Of a stretch of DNA of 33,843 nt, positions 26,114 through 33,843 are shown piece after piece. Positions within the stretch are counted from its first letter, which is position 1; every line of letters begins with the position of its first letter. The notes below the pieces were generated by a model that searched no databases, was not told the DNA's origin, and saw only the letters and a list, made by a program, of their open reading frames with translations. The position numbers and the translations under genes are program-made. The DNA is from Ferruginibacter sp. (GTDB lineage Bacteria > Bacteroidota > Bacteroidia > Chitinophagales > Chitinophagaceae), in contig JAURWD010000191.1 in the NCBI GenBank assembly GCA_030655145.1, forward strand, positions 1 through 33,843. The letters run 5' to 3'.

Positions 26114-29100
26114 CTAAAGCTGTTTATTAATCGTGAAGAAGAAGGTGCTTCCTTCGCCCGGCTGAGACTCAACCCAGATCTTTCCACCATGCTTTTCAAC
26201 GATCTTTTTACAGATTGAGAGTCCAATGCCCGTTCCGGAAAATTCCGTTTTGTTATGCAAACGCTGGAAAATGATGAAGATCTTTTCAGCGAACCTCGGG
26301 TCGATCCCGATGCCGTTGTCTTTTACAGAAAACAGCCACTGGGCCGGTTCTTCCTGGACGCTGATGTGTATGACCGGCGGCGCGGCACCGCGATATTTTA
26401 ACGCATTTCCCACAAGGTTCTGCATCAATTGAAACATCTGTAATTTATTCGTATTACACAGCGTTGGTAAATGGTCGATCGTTACCTCCGCAGCTTCTTC
26501 TTCGATCGTGCTTTTCAAGACTCGCAAGGTATCGGCTGCGATCTCGTTCATGTTTGTATTCGTCGCCACATCTTTATTAGTGCCCGTGCGGGAATATTCC
26601 AGCAGGTCCATGATCAATTGTTTCATCCGATCGGCACCATCCACAGCGAAGTGAATGTACTTCTCCGCGGTTTCATCAAGTTGTCCTTTGTACTTTTTTT
26701 CCAGCATACGCAGGAAACTGCTCACCATGCGCAGCGGTTCCTGCAGATCATGACTAACGATATAGGCGAAACGCTCTAGTTCTGCATAGGAAGAAACCAG
26801 TTGAGCAGCCTTGTGCTCGAGGTCCTGGTGCGAGAGCAGCAGTTGTTGTTCAATTTTCTGGCGCTCTGTAACGTCGAAGCCCATTCCCAGCACTGAAGGA
26901 ACGCCTTCAAATTCAATTGCCAGGGAATTATAAAAGAAAGGAATGGTCGTTCCATCCTTGGTCAGCAGCAGCGCTTCTACCGCGGGCATTTCTTTTGTAA
27001 AAATGTTTGCCATCCGTTCGCGGATCATTGGCTGTTGAACTTCCCCGTAAAAATCAAGCGGGTGCATTTTCCTGATCTCTTCCGGGCTATAGCCGGTGAC
27101 CGTTTCAAAATTTTTGTTCCAGCGAATAAATTTACCGGACTGGTCGTACAGGTAAAAAATTCCCGGAAGGCTGTTGATGATAGAATCGGATAGTTCTTTT
27201 TCGTTCACGATTTTTTTCTCGATCATCACTTTCTCCGTCACATCCCGGAAGTTTGTTACAATGCCATTGATCGAGGGCAAATGCATCATATTAGTGACGG
27301 TATTCTCCAGCCAACGCCAGCTGCCGTCTTTGTGGAGCATGCGGTACCGTAAGATCTTGATCGGTTCACCGGGATTGTCTACTGCCTGTTGGACCGCGGT
27401 GTTCAATGCCGTAGCATCGTCCGGGTGAGTAAGGGTAAAAACGTTTATTGCCTTTATCTCGGATTCTGCGTACCCGGTAATTCTTTTCCCTGCGGGCGAG
27501 ATATACAACAACTCTCCCTCCGCGGAAATGATCGCGACACCATCAGAAGCCTGTTCTACCAGGCTCCTGAATTTCTGCTCGCTTTCCTTGATCGCTTTTT
27601 CCGCTCTTGCCTTGTTGGAAAAATCAAGCCCAAAACCCATGAGGCACATCTGCCCTTCATATTCGATCTTCATCCCCGAAAAATAATAAGGGATCTGGGT
27701 TCCATCCTTCGTCAAAAAATTCGCTTCTACGTTGTCTTGTCCTACAACGAATACGTTCCCGATTTTTTCTGTCAGCAAAACCTTCTCGGCATCGTGGAAC
27801 AAATCCAAGGGGTGTAGTTTTTCGATCTCCGCCGAGGTATACCCGGTAACAGTTTCGAGATTTTTGTTCCAGCGTAAAAATTTACCCTCGCTTGTATAGA
27901 GGTAAAACACGGCTGGCAGGCTGTTGATCAATTTATCAGATAATTCTTTTTCGCGGAGGATCGCTTCCTCCCCTCTTACTCTCCCGGTAATATCCTGCAT
28001 TACCCCCATGATGCGGGCAGGCCGGCCATTTTCGTCGTAAAGCAAATAGGCCCGGTCGTAAATATTTGTATAGCCTGTTGGCGTGTTGAATCGAAATTCT
28101 TCAGTTATAAAAGCTGCCCGGTTTTTCACCGCTGTGTCAAAGTTTGCGAGCATGCGTTGTTGTTCATCCGGGTGCACATGTTCGATGAAGGTGTTGAAAT
28201 GAATTGTGTCAACCTTTTTATCAAACCCATACATCGTGTACAGGTTATTGTTACCAACCGTGATGTCGGTCACAAAATCATGATCCCAGATGGCATCCTT
28301 TGTTGCGAGGGCAATCAGTTCAAAACGTTCATTGGATTTCTTGAGTTCCATTTCGGCTCTTTTCCGCTCCGTGATGTCGCGAACCAGGCCGATCAACATG
28401 TTATCTCCTGACATCTTTGCGTTCACTTCAACGTCGATCAGGCTGCCATCCTTTCTCAATATTTTTCTTTCATACAACAAAGTTTTTCCTTCCAATAACA
28501 CCTCAAAGCGCAGCGGTATTTTTTCCAGGTCATCAGTTGGCAGGAAATCTTCCAGCCTCCGTCCAATCATTTCTTGCTCTCCATATCCCGTCATCACGCA
28601 AATACTGTTGTTTACCTCCGCGATGTTGCCTTTGAAATCTGTGATGATGACGCCATCCGATGCCTGCTCGATCAATGCCCGGTACTTTCTTTCGTTCTGC
28701 CTCAACAGCTGCTCAGCATGTACTTTTTCGGTTACTTCAATGGCCGTTGTCAGCCAGTGCGTTTTCTCATTGAACTCCAGTTTTTCAATAGATAATAAAA
28801 GATGTCGCGTGGTGCCCGCAGAGGTCTCGATAGCCAGCTCATAATTCTGCAGTCGGCCATTTAACCTCAACTCCTCAACGATCGCTTCATTTACAAACTG
28901 CCTGTTTGCTGTGGTGACCCTATTACTAAGTTTCGCATCTTCCGAGTTATCACCGATCAGTTGTTCACGCCCGGTTTCTAACATGGCTGCAAAGGTTTCA
29001 TTGGCATCCACGATTGTTCCCTGGTCATCATAAATGGCGATGGCCAATAGGTTTGAGTTAAAGGCTTTTGAAAACTTTTCTTCACTTTCTTTCAGTGCTC

Positions 29101-30376
29101 TCTCTACGTCCTTTCGTCGCGTAATGTTGCGGACAAAAGCCAGGAGCCTGCCATCGGAAAGCAGGTTGACATTGATCTCTATGTCGGCAAACGTTCCATC
29201 TCTCTTAACCAGTTTTCTTTGAAAACTCGAGCGGTTGCCCGGGTTAAAACTTGATGGGTCACCCAGACCGGCTTTCTTTTCAACGAGCAGATCTTTTAAA
29301 TTTAGTTTCGAAAATTCCTGGGCTGTATAGCCCGCTTCAGTATACGCTGAACGGTTGAAGTGATGAATGGCTCCATCAAAATCATAAACGATCACACCGT
29401 CCGCCGCCTGTTCAATTAAAGACCGGTATTGTTCCTCGCTTTCCTGCAATTCTGCTGTGCGGATCTTGACCAATTCGTCTAATCGTTCCGGGCGACGAAT
29501 AACGGTGTAGACAAATAATCCTGACATCGTCGCGAGGATCAAACCAAGGATGACCAGCCAGGCAATATCCCAGGGACCGTTCGTTGAGCGAACCGGGCAG
29601 GCAGACAGTTTCCAGTCCTGGTTCAACATATTGATGGACACAAAAGCTCCCGGCACCACTCCTTTTGGATTGTTGATAAAGAACTCCTCTTTTTTTGTAT
29701 CAGGATTGATCTTTGATAACTGGTAGTAGTAGCCGCCCTTACCCAGGCTATCGATTCCTGTGGACCGTAACAAGGTGTGCATCTTGATGATTACAGCGCT
29801 AAATCCCCAAAATTTATTATTTCGAAAAACAGGCAGGCGCCCGACAACACCGATATCACCTTGTTTTAATTTTAAGGGACCGGCATAAAAAACTTCCTTC
29901 TTTTGAATCGCTTTATAGGCCTCCTTGTTTCGGAGGGGATCGGCCAGGACATTGTATCCCAACACCGATTCATTTTCCTTCACCGGGTATACATAACGAA
30001 TAACGCCACCGGGTACCAGCTGCAACGCGTCAATACGATTATTGGAAGCAATGATCTGCGACGCAACTGCATCAAAGTTCTGCACGCTACCATCTGGTTG
30101 AATAAAAAATGACAGCGTCTCTGTGGCGGCAATGCCCTGATTGAGGGATTCTTCTAATTTTTCCTTTGTGGAGATCAGGGCATCATAGGTCGCGCTGTTC
30201 TCATTTTCCTCGTTGATGATGTAACGCTGGTACGCAAGACTGCCGATAAGTGAGGCAAGTATCGTGAAAGTTAGCGCGCCAATTAAGATCGCCTTTTTCC
30301 GGGTGGGAAAAGCCTTGGGCGGATTAGAATTATTCGTTCCTTCCTGCCGGGGGTCAGGACTGTTTTCGATAGACAT
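26114..30376 (-). CDS. CHASE/seven-PAS hybrid-less sensor histidine kinase
   Basis: A 1420-residue membrane histidine kinase. Order: membrane helix 1 (~28-50), periplasmic CHASE-type sensor (~75-205), membrane helix 2 (~270-293), seven PAS domains (~312-425, 433-552, 561-672, 682-800, 810-925, 933-1050, 1060-1175), HisKA dimerisation domain with His1209 in YIVSHDLQEPLRM, and HATPase_c with N1320/N1324, DNGIGID (1353-1359) and GTGIGLSI (1381-1388). There is no receiver domain and no response regulator gene nearby, so its partner is elsewhere. PAS 5 and 7, and PAS 1, 3 and 6, are close copies of each other. The H-box is of the HDLQEPLR type seen in phytochrome-like kinases. The ligand is unknown. 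It is convergent with glpF. Confidence 0.93.
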   Translation of the reverse strand: MSIENSPDPRQEGTNNSNPPKAFPTRKKAILIGALTFTILASLIGSLAYQRYIINEENENSATYDALISTKEKLEESLNQGIAATETLSFFIQPDGSVQNFDAVASQIIASNNRIDALQLVPGGVIRYVYPVKENESVLGYNVLADPLRNKEAYKAIQKKEVFYAGPLKLKQGDIGVVGRLPVFRNNKFWGFSAVIIKMHTLLRSTGIDSLGKGGYYYQLSKINPDTKKEEFFINNPKGVVPGAFVSINMLNQDWKLSACPVRSTNGPWDIAWLVILGLILATMSGLFVYTVIRRPERLDELVKIRTAELQESEEQYRSLIEQAADGVIVYDFDGAIHHFNRSAYTEAGYTAQEFSKLNLKDLLVEKKAGLGDPSSFNPGNRSSFQRKLVKRDGTFADIEINVNLLSDGRLLAFVRNITRRKDVERALKESEEKFSKAFNSNLLAIAIYDDQGTIVDANETFAAMLETGREQLIGDNSEDAKLSNRVTTANRQFVNEAIVEELRLNGRLQNYELAIETSAGTTRHLLLSIEKLEFNEKTHWLTTAIEVTEKVHAEQLLRQNERKYRALIEQASDGVIITDFKGNIAEVNNSICVMTGYGEQEMIGRRLEDFLPTDDLEKIPLRFEVLLEGKTLLYERKILRKDGSLIDVEVNAKMSGDNMLIGLVRDITERKRAEMELKKSNERFELIALATKDAIWDHDFVTDITVGNNNLYTMYGFDKKVDTIHFNTFIEHVHPDEQQRMLANFDTAVKNRAAFITEEFRFNTPTGYTNIYDRAYLLYDENGRPARIMGVMQDITGRVRGEEAILREKELSDKLINSLPAVFYLYTSEGKFLRWNKNLETVTGYTSAEIEKLHPLDLFHDAEKVLLTEKIGNVFVVGQDNVEANFLTKDGTQIPYYFSGMKIEYEGQMCLMGFGLDFSNKARAEKAIKESEQKFRSLVEQASDGVAIISAEGELLYISPAGKRITGYAESEIKAINVFTLTHPDDATALNTAVQQAVDNPGEPIKILRYRMLHKDGSWRWLENTVTNMMHLPSINGIVTNFRDVTEKVMIEKKIVNEKELSDSIINSLPGIFYLYDQSGKFIRWNKNFETVTGYSPEEIRKMHPLDFYGEVQQPMIRERMANIFTKEMPAVEALLLTKDGTTIPFFYNSLAIEFEGVPSVLGMGFDVTERQKIEQQLLLSHQDLEHKAAQLVSSYAELERFAYIVSHDLQEPLRMVSSFLRMLEKKYKGQLDETAEKYIHFAVDGADRMKQLIMDLLEYSRTGTNKDVATNTNMNEIAADTLRVLKSTIEEEAAEVTIDHLPTLCNTNKLQMFQLMQNLVGNALKYRGAAPPVIHISVQEEPAQWLFSVKDNGIGIDPRFAEKIFIIFQRLHNKTEFSGTGIGLSICKKIVEKHGGKIWVESQPGEGSTFFFTINKQL

Positions 30377-30708
30377 TTTTCTCGAAAGTAATAGGATTTG
30401 AAAAAATGGTAATCCGACTAAATTAGCCGAAAATTTTCAAACAGCGGTTATGAGGCGGTTCGATACGAGATTCAACCGGGTGGGCAGTCGAGGCGCAGCT
30501 TATGTTACTTTGAACAAGGAGATTAAAGGCTTCTGCAGGCTTGCGCCGAATAGTGCCATAATACCACGGTTTTGTCGTGTTTTTTTTACAGTTGCCGTCG
30601 TAAAATGACTACACTTTAAAAACGGCGGCAATAAAATAAACGCAGAAAAAAATATGTGTCGTGGAATGGCGTTATGCTTCAGGAAGAACCAAGTTCCTTT
30701 TCATTACA
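30377..30708. other. Divergent intergenic region with one weak hairpin
   Basis: This stretch lies between the histidine kinase and the YaiO-type gene, which point away from each other, so it should hold both promoters; I found no exact TAnnTTTG box with a -33 partner. On the + strand a 5-bp stem CACGG/TCGTG (30565-30569 and 30575-30579) is followed by eight T residues (30580-30587). It resembles a weak terminator with no gene in front of it, so a short RNA ending there is possible but not shown. Confidence 0.4.
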
Positions 30709-31971
30709 ATGATGTTATTCAATATCCTGGAAACCAGTTTTCGTACACGCCTTGTTACTACTTGTTTAGTGATGTTATCGTTGAATGTGGTGGGACAAGA
30801 TATATCCGCCGATGAGCATTTCAAAAATGCCCGTACCGCCGCATTCGAGAATGATAACTACATCGAAGCGATCCGGTTGAGCAAACTTGCACTGGCTAGA
30901 AATCCAGGTTATACCGAGATACAGGTGTTTTTGGGAAGGGTTTATTTTTGGAACAAACAGGAAGATAGTTGCTTGTTGGTCCTGAAATCCGCGGTTGAGA
31001 AAGAACCCGCTTATGAAGAAGCGACAATTGCACTGGCTGACGTTGAATATTTTGGTGACCGTTTTTCTAGTGCGCTTTACTACCTCGAAGCTGGTTTAAA
31101 ATACCACCCCAATTCCCCGGAGCTGAAATTGAGAAAAGCCAAATCGCTTGCCGGGCTGAAACGTTATACCGAGGCCGCAAGGCTCACCGATAGTTTATTA
31201 AAAGCTGACCCGAAAAACATAAACGCCCGTTCTTTGGCAAATATGATCAATGATTATTCGGCTGTAAATAAAATTGGTATTTCTTATGACCGTACAGGAT
31301 TTGATAAACAATTTGCTGACCCCTGGCAGCTCGTCAGTGTTGACTATACCCGACAGGCTGCAGCCGGCTCTTTAACCGGTCGTATCAACTATGCCCGCCG
31401 GCATCAATCGAGTGGCGTGCAGGTTGAATTGGATGCCTATCCACGCATCTCGAAAACATTTTATGCCTATACCAATCTTGGCTATTCGGCTGATATGCCA
31501 GTTTTTCCGAAATTCCGTGCAGGCTTTTCTTTATATGCGAATCTTCCCCGCTCCTTCGAAGCGGATGCCGGTTTTCGTTACCTGAATTTTGACAATGATA
31601 CCTGGATGTATACTCTGTCGCTGGGTAAGTACTACAAGAATTTTTGGTTCAATGGGCGTACGTACCTAACCCCAGCGAATAGCCGCATTTCCCAATCTTA
31701 TACACTCACAGGTCGCTATTATCTTGGCGGAGCGGACGATTATATCTCCGTATTTGGCGGCAGAGGGATCTCGCCTGATGACCGGATTCTTGCTGTTCAG
31801 CTAAATAACAGTTATAAATTAATATCCTCCAGGCTCGGTGCCGGTTATAAGTTCACCGTTGGTAAGCTGAATATTTTTAATTTTTCTGCTTCCTTCGAAA
31901 ACGTAGAATACCTGCCGAAAACAACCGGCAACCAACTCACCCTTTCTGCGGGCTATCAACGTCGATTTTAA
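30709..31971 (+). CDS. YaiO-type outer-membrane protein: TPR domain plus beta-barrel
   Basis: A ~420-residue exported protein. Its N-terminal half has TPR helix pairs (ADEHFKNARTAAFENDNY, then repeats of ~34 residues to about residue 185), and its C-terminal ~210 residues are an antiparallel beta-barrel beginning near NKIGISYDRTGF and ending in YQRRF, the C-terminal Phe typical of barrels inserted by BamA. This two-part layout matches the YaiO family. I placed the start at the ATG 30709, giving a signal peptide ending NVVGQ; a GTG at 30661 or ATG at 30712 is also possible. Function is unknown; related barrels occur with exopolysaccharide genes. It stands alone on its strand. Confidence 0.8.
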   Translation: MMLFNILETSFRTRLVTTCLVMLSLNVVGQDISADEHFKNARTAAFENDNYIEAIRLSKLALARNPGYTEIQVFLGRVYFWNKQEDSCLLVLKSAVEKEPAYEEATIALADVEYFGDRFSSALYYLEAGLKYHPNSPELKLRKAKSLAGLKRYTEAARLTDSLLKADPKNINARSLANMINDYSAVNKIGISYDRTGFDKQFADPWQLVSVDYTRQAAAGSLTGRINYARRHQSSGVQVELDAYPRISKTFYAYTNLGYSADMPVFPKFRAGFSLYANLPRSFEADAGFRYLNFDNDTWMYTLSLGKYYKNFWFNGRTYLTPANSRISQSYTLTGRYYLGGADDYISVFGGRGISPDDRILAVQLNNSYKLISSRLGAGYKFTVGKLNIFNFSASFENVEYLPKTTGNQLTLSAGYQRRF

Positions 31972-32033
31972 AACCAATCGCTTTCGTTAAGCTCACCTTG
32001 ATGCTGAAGGGTTGAGCCTTCTTCCACTTTTTT
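31972..32033 (+). terminator. Weak terminator-like hairpin after the YaiO-type gene
   Basis: GAAGG (32006-32010) pairs with CCTTC (32017-32021) and six T residues follow at 32028-32033, 6 nt after the stem. The stem is short and the T tract is displaced, so this is only a possible terminator. Confidence 0.3.
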
Positions 32034-32430
32034 CTATAACTGAACTTCACTAGTTACCTGCCCGTGTTTCGCATGTCCGTAATAGTTTAAGGTTTCATCT
32101 AGCCAGCTAAACTCCCGGTAGTAAATGGTATTGAAGCCGTGTATTGAATTTAAGTAGGTATTGTGGCTTTAGAACAATAGGCATTCCAACCTCGTGCTTA
32201 TAAATTAGAACATGCCCTTGAGAAGGGTGGTTCATTCCGCCAGTCAAAGAGATTCAAAATTCTTAAGCGCTGGAGTTGACTTCAAATACCAATTTGATAC
32301 TCCCCTGTTTTATTGATTTTTTTCCGGGAAGAATGCCGAAGATTTTATTGGAGATTATTGTCTGATCCTTCGGTTCCACGAGGTGGAGAACTATCAAATT
32401 TCTTAAACCCAGTTTTGGAAAAGCCCTGAT
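32034..32430 (-). pseudogene. Probable decayed gene remnant, family not recognised
   Basis: No intact gene fills this gap, but the - strand reads as protein in pieces. From ~32430 down to 32263 one frame reads through EPKDQTIISNKIFGILPG and KKSIKQGSIKLVFEVNSS to a TAA (32263-32265); the same frame has a TGA at 32257-32259 and then GMNHPSQGHVLIYKHEVGMP, continuing to ~32150. A second frame then takes over with FNTIYYREFSWLDETLNYY up to a TAG at 32034-32036. Both nonsense codons could come from single C-to-T changes (CAA to TAA, CGA to TGA). I infer an old gene with two stops and one frameshift. The + strand also has a 34-codon open stretch here, which looks less protein-like. Confidence 0.4.
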
Positions 32431-32432
32431 GA

Positions 32433-33843
32433 TTATTTCGCAGGAAAATAATGGCGATAAGTAGAGTCAGGCACGATCGACTTGCCGTTGATGATGAGGT
32501 TATTCTTTTGCTTGAAGCGGGCAAAAGCGGCGGCTAACCTTGCCTTGATCACCGGGTCGTTGACTGGTTCTTCGTCCATATTTTTCTCAAGAAGGAAGAG
32601 GTCCTGGCCATTCAGGTGGTAACCATCCATAACAAAGTCGACAAGGTCGGTCTTGGTTTGCATCAAAGCAAATGAGTGATTGGTTCTGAACGCCCGGGCG
32701 GTATCAATCCCCATACCGGTCCAGCTACTGGTGGCTGGTTGCTTCACCCCATAATTATTAGCCAGGAAGTTCATCAAGGTTGGGGCAATGTCAGAATGTG
32801 AAGACACTGATTCAAATTTTGCAGGCGTCTTCAGCAAGGGCGAATAGATAATGAGCGGTACGTGGTACCTGTCAATTTTTGTGGCCATTGGAATCTCCGG
32901 CATCCGGTGATCGCCCGTTATCAGGAAAATGGTGTTCTCAAATCCAGGGCGTTTGCTGTACTCGCTGATAAATGACTTGATTGCATCATCCGCGTACAAA
33001 ACCGAAGCGTATTGATGATCGAATTTTCGGTGAGTCCCTTTTTCCGCTTCGGAGAAATTAAGATTACTCATGCGATTTTCGAAGGAACCTAAATATTTTT
33101 CCTGCTCGTTAACGCGGAATGGATTGTGCGTAGCTACTGTGAGAATTACTTTCAAAGACGGCGATCCATCGGCCGCATGGACGTCATGTTTGTTCAGCAC
33201 ATGCTGGTACAATTCCTTATCACCATAACCCCAGGAAAACCCATTAACCTCAGGAAGCATCTGCATTCCAGCTGGAAATGTTTTGTTGTCGTACACGTTG
33301 TCAATGTGCTGCTCCTGCAGGAAGGTCGACATCTGGTCAAACGAGGCATCTCCGCCATAGAAAAACGAAGTGTGGTAACCGCTGGCTTTTAACAAGCTCA
33401 TCATGGATAAATGCGCAGGCATCTTATCCCCCAGCTCGCTAAAACCTTTGCTGGCAAAAGGAAGCGAGCCCAATATCGAAGGAAGCGCGGCAAAGGTTCT
33501 TCCGCCACTGCTTAGGAAATTTTCCCAGTACAAACCCTGGTGACTTAATGAGTCGAGGTACGGCGTAAAGTTGCCCAGGTAGGCGCCTTCATTTGTAAAG
33601 GCCCGGCCCAACCCTTCTACCAACAAGATCACGATGTCCGGTGATTTTGTACCCTTATTAAAAAATGGTGTTAATACATCCGCGTTGTTGTTCTCACGCA
33701 GGAAGGGATAATTTTTTTCATCGGGAAAGTTCGCTTCCACAGCAAGTGTCGGCAGATTGGTAGGTGTTTCAACCGATGGTTGAAAAAAATGATCGAAAGA
33801 AGCCGCGATGAAATAATTCACTTTGTTTTTTGCAAGGTTCGCA
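32433..33843 (-). CDS. LtaS-like alkaline phosphatase/sulfatase-fold membrane enzyme (5' truncated)
   Basis: The reading frame is open to the right edge, so the N-terminus, expected to hold several membrane helices, is missing; the GTG at 33821 is only an internal codon. The ~470 visible residues form the extracytoplasmic catalytic domain of the LTA-synthase/phosphoethanolamine-transferase superfamily: PDIVILLVEGLGRAF (metal-binding Glu), SSGGRTFAALPSIL with the nucleophile-position Thr, SFFYGGDASFDQM, THNPF, FLITGDHRMPEIP (metal-binding Asp-His) and SSHSDIAPTLMNFL. In Gram-positive bacteria LtaS polymerises glycerol-phosphate; in Bacteroidota the substrate is uncertain and may be a phospholipid or glycan head group. 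It ends 3 nt above the decayed region at 32034-32430. Confidence 0.87.
   Translation of the reverse strand, partial: ANLAKNKVNYFIAASFDHFFQPSVETPTNLPTLAVEANFPDEKNYPFLRENNNADVLTPFFNKGTKSPDIVILLVEGLGRAFTNEGAYLGNFTPYLDSLSHQGLYWENFLSSGGRTFAALPSILGSLPFASKGFSELGDKMPAHLSMMSLLKASGYHTSFFYGGDASFDQMSTFLQEQHIDNVYDNKTFPAGMQMLPEVNGFSWGYGDKELYQHVLNKHDVHAADGSPSLKVILTVATHNPFRVNEQEKYLGSFENRMSNLNFSEAEKGTHRKFDHQYASVLYADDAIKSFISEYSKRPGFENTIFLITGDHRMPEIPMATKIDRYHVPLIIYSPLLKTPAKFESVSSHSDIAPTLMNFLANNYGVKQPATSSWTGMGIDTARAFRTNHSFALMQTKTDLVDFVMDGYHLNGQDLFLLEKNMDEEPVNDPVIKARLAAAFARFKQKNNLIINGKSIVPDSTYRHYFPAK

Noticed and set aside
26064..26120. Short stem AGTGGG/CTCACT between convergent glpF and kinase genes, considered as a terminator
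   Set aside because: The stem is six pairs including a wobble with an 11-nt AT-rich loop and no T tract.
30450..30608. A 52-codon ATG-initiated open frame on the + strand between the kinase and YaiO-type genes
   Set aside because: It is Arg-rich with no recognisable motif, contains the hairpin and eight-T run within it, and has no promoter box. It is more likely a chance open frame.
32212..32316. A 34-codon + strand open frame in the gap before the LtaS-like gene
   Set aside because: It is short and read less convincingly as protein than the opposite-strand pieces described as a decayed gene.
1..33843. Mobile elements, CRISPR arrays or phage genes
   Set aside because: I saw no transposase, integrase or phage structural proteins, no regularly spaced repeats, and no attachment-site-like direct repeat at the tRNA-Cys 3' end.

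Overview
This window looks like chromosomal DNA of a Gram-negative member of the Bacteroidota, most likely in or near the Chitinophagaceae. The evidence is the protein families present (DUF4249 lipoprotein, DUF6089 barrel, secreted DUF3857 proteins, YaiO-type barrel, long UbiD decarboxylase), the lack of Shine-Dalgarno sequences before most starts, and several boxes matching the Bacteroidota -7 promoter consensus TAnnTTTG 15-20 nt before start codons. I saw no insertion sequence, integrase, prophage gene or CRISPR array. Most of the window is ordinary core and envelope gene content.

Layout. 1-2418 (+): the end of a fatty acid desaturase with a strong terminator, a DUF1003 membrane protein, and glnS. 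2567-3128 (-): a small four-helix membrane protein and tRNA-Cys(GCA). 3263-6997 (+): nucleoside phosphorylase, dapF, a CorA-type transporter, a Nudix hydrolase and a GNAT acetyltransferase, in two tightly packed groups. 7065-13175 (-): M1 metallopeptidase, TPR protein, folB, trxB, DUF4249 lipoprotein and a TraB/GumN lipoprotein. 13266-19146 (+): three consecutive exported DUF3857/transglutaminase-fold proteins. 19141-21916 (-): a UbiD-family decarboxylase and a DUF6089 barrel. 22141-26046 (+): a complete glycerol-use cluster, glpK-glpD-glpF. 26114-30376 (-): a 1420-residue CHASE/seven-PAS histidine kinase. 30709-31971 (+): a YaiO-type TPR/beta-barrel protein. 32034-32430: a stretch that reads as a decayed gene. 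32433-33843 (-): an LtaS-like phosphatase/sulfatase-fold protein that runs off the window.

How the genes work together. GlpF admits glycerol, GlpK phosphorylates it and GlpD oxidises glycerol-3-phosphate, passing electrons to the quinone pool. The neighbouring UbiD-family enzyme probably serves quinone synthesis, though its substrate is not shown here. The least understood unit is the DUF3857 triplet. Its first two members have lost the Cys and His of the transglutaminase-like triad (Ser and Lys instead), while the third keeps both. This suggests a set of exported non-catalytic partners next to one potentially active enzyme. Other points worth a second look are an 11-bp dyad bracketing the ubiD promoter box, an inverted repeat upstream of glpK, the internally duplicated PAS array, and the decayed gene beside the LtaS-like gene.
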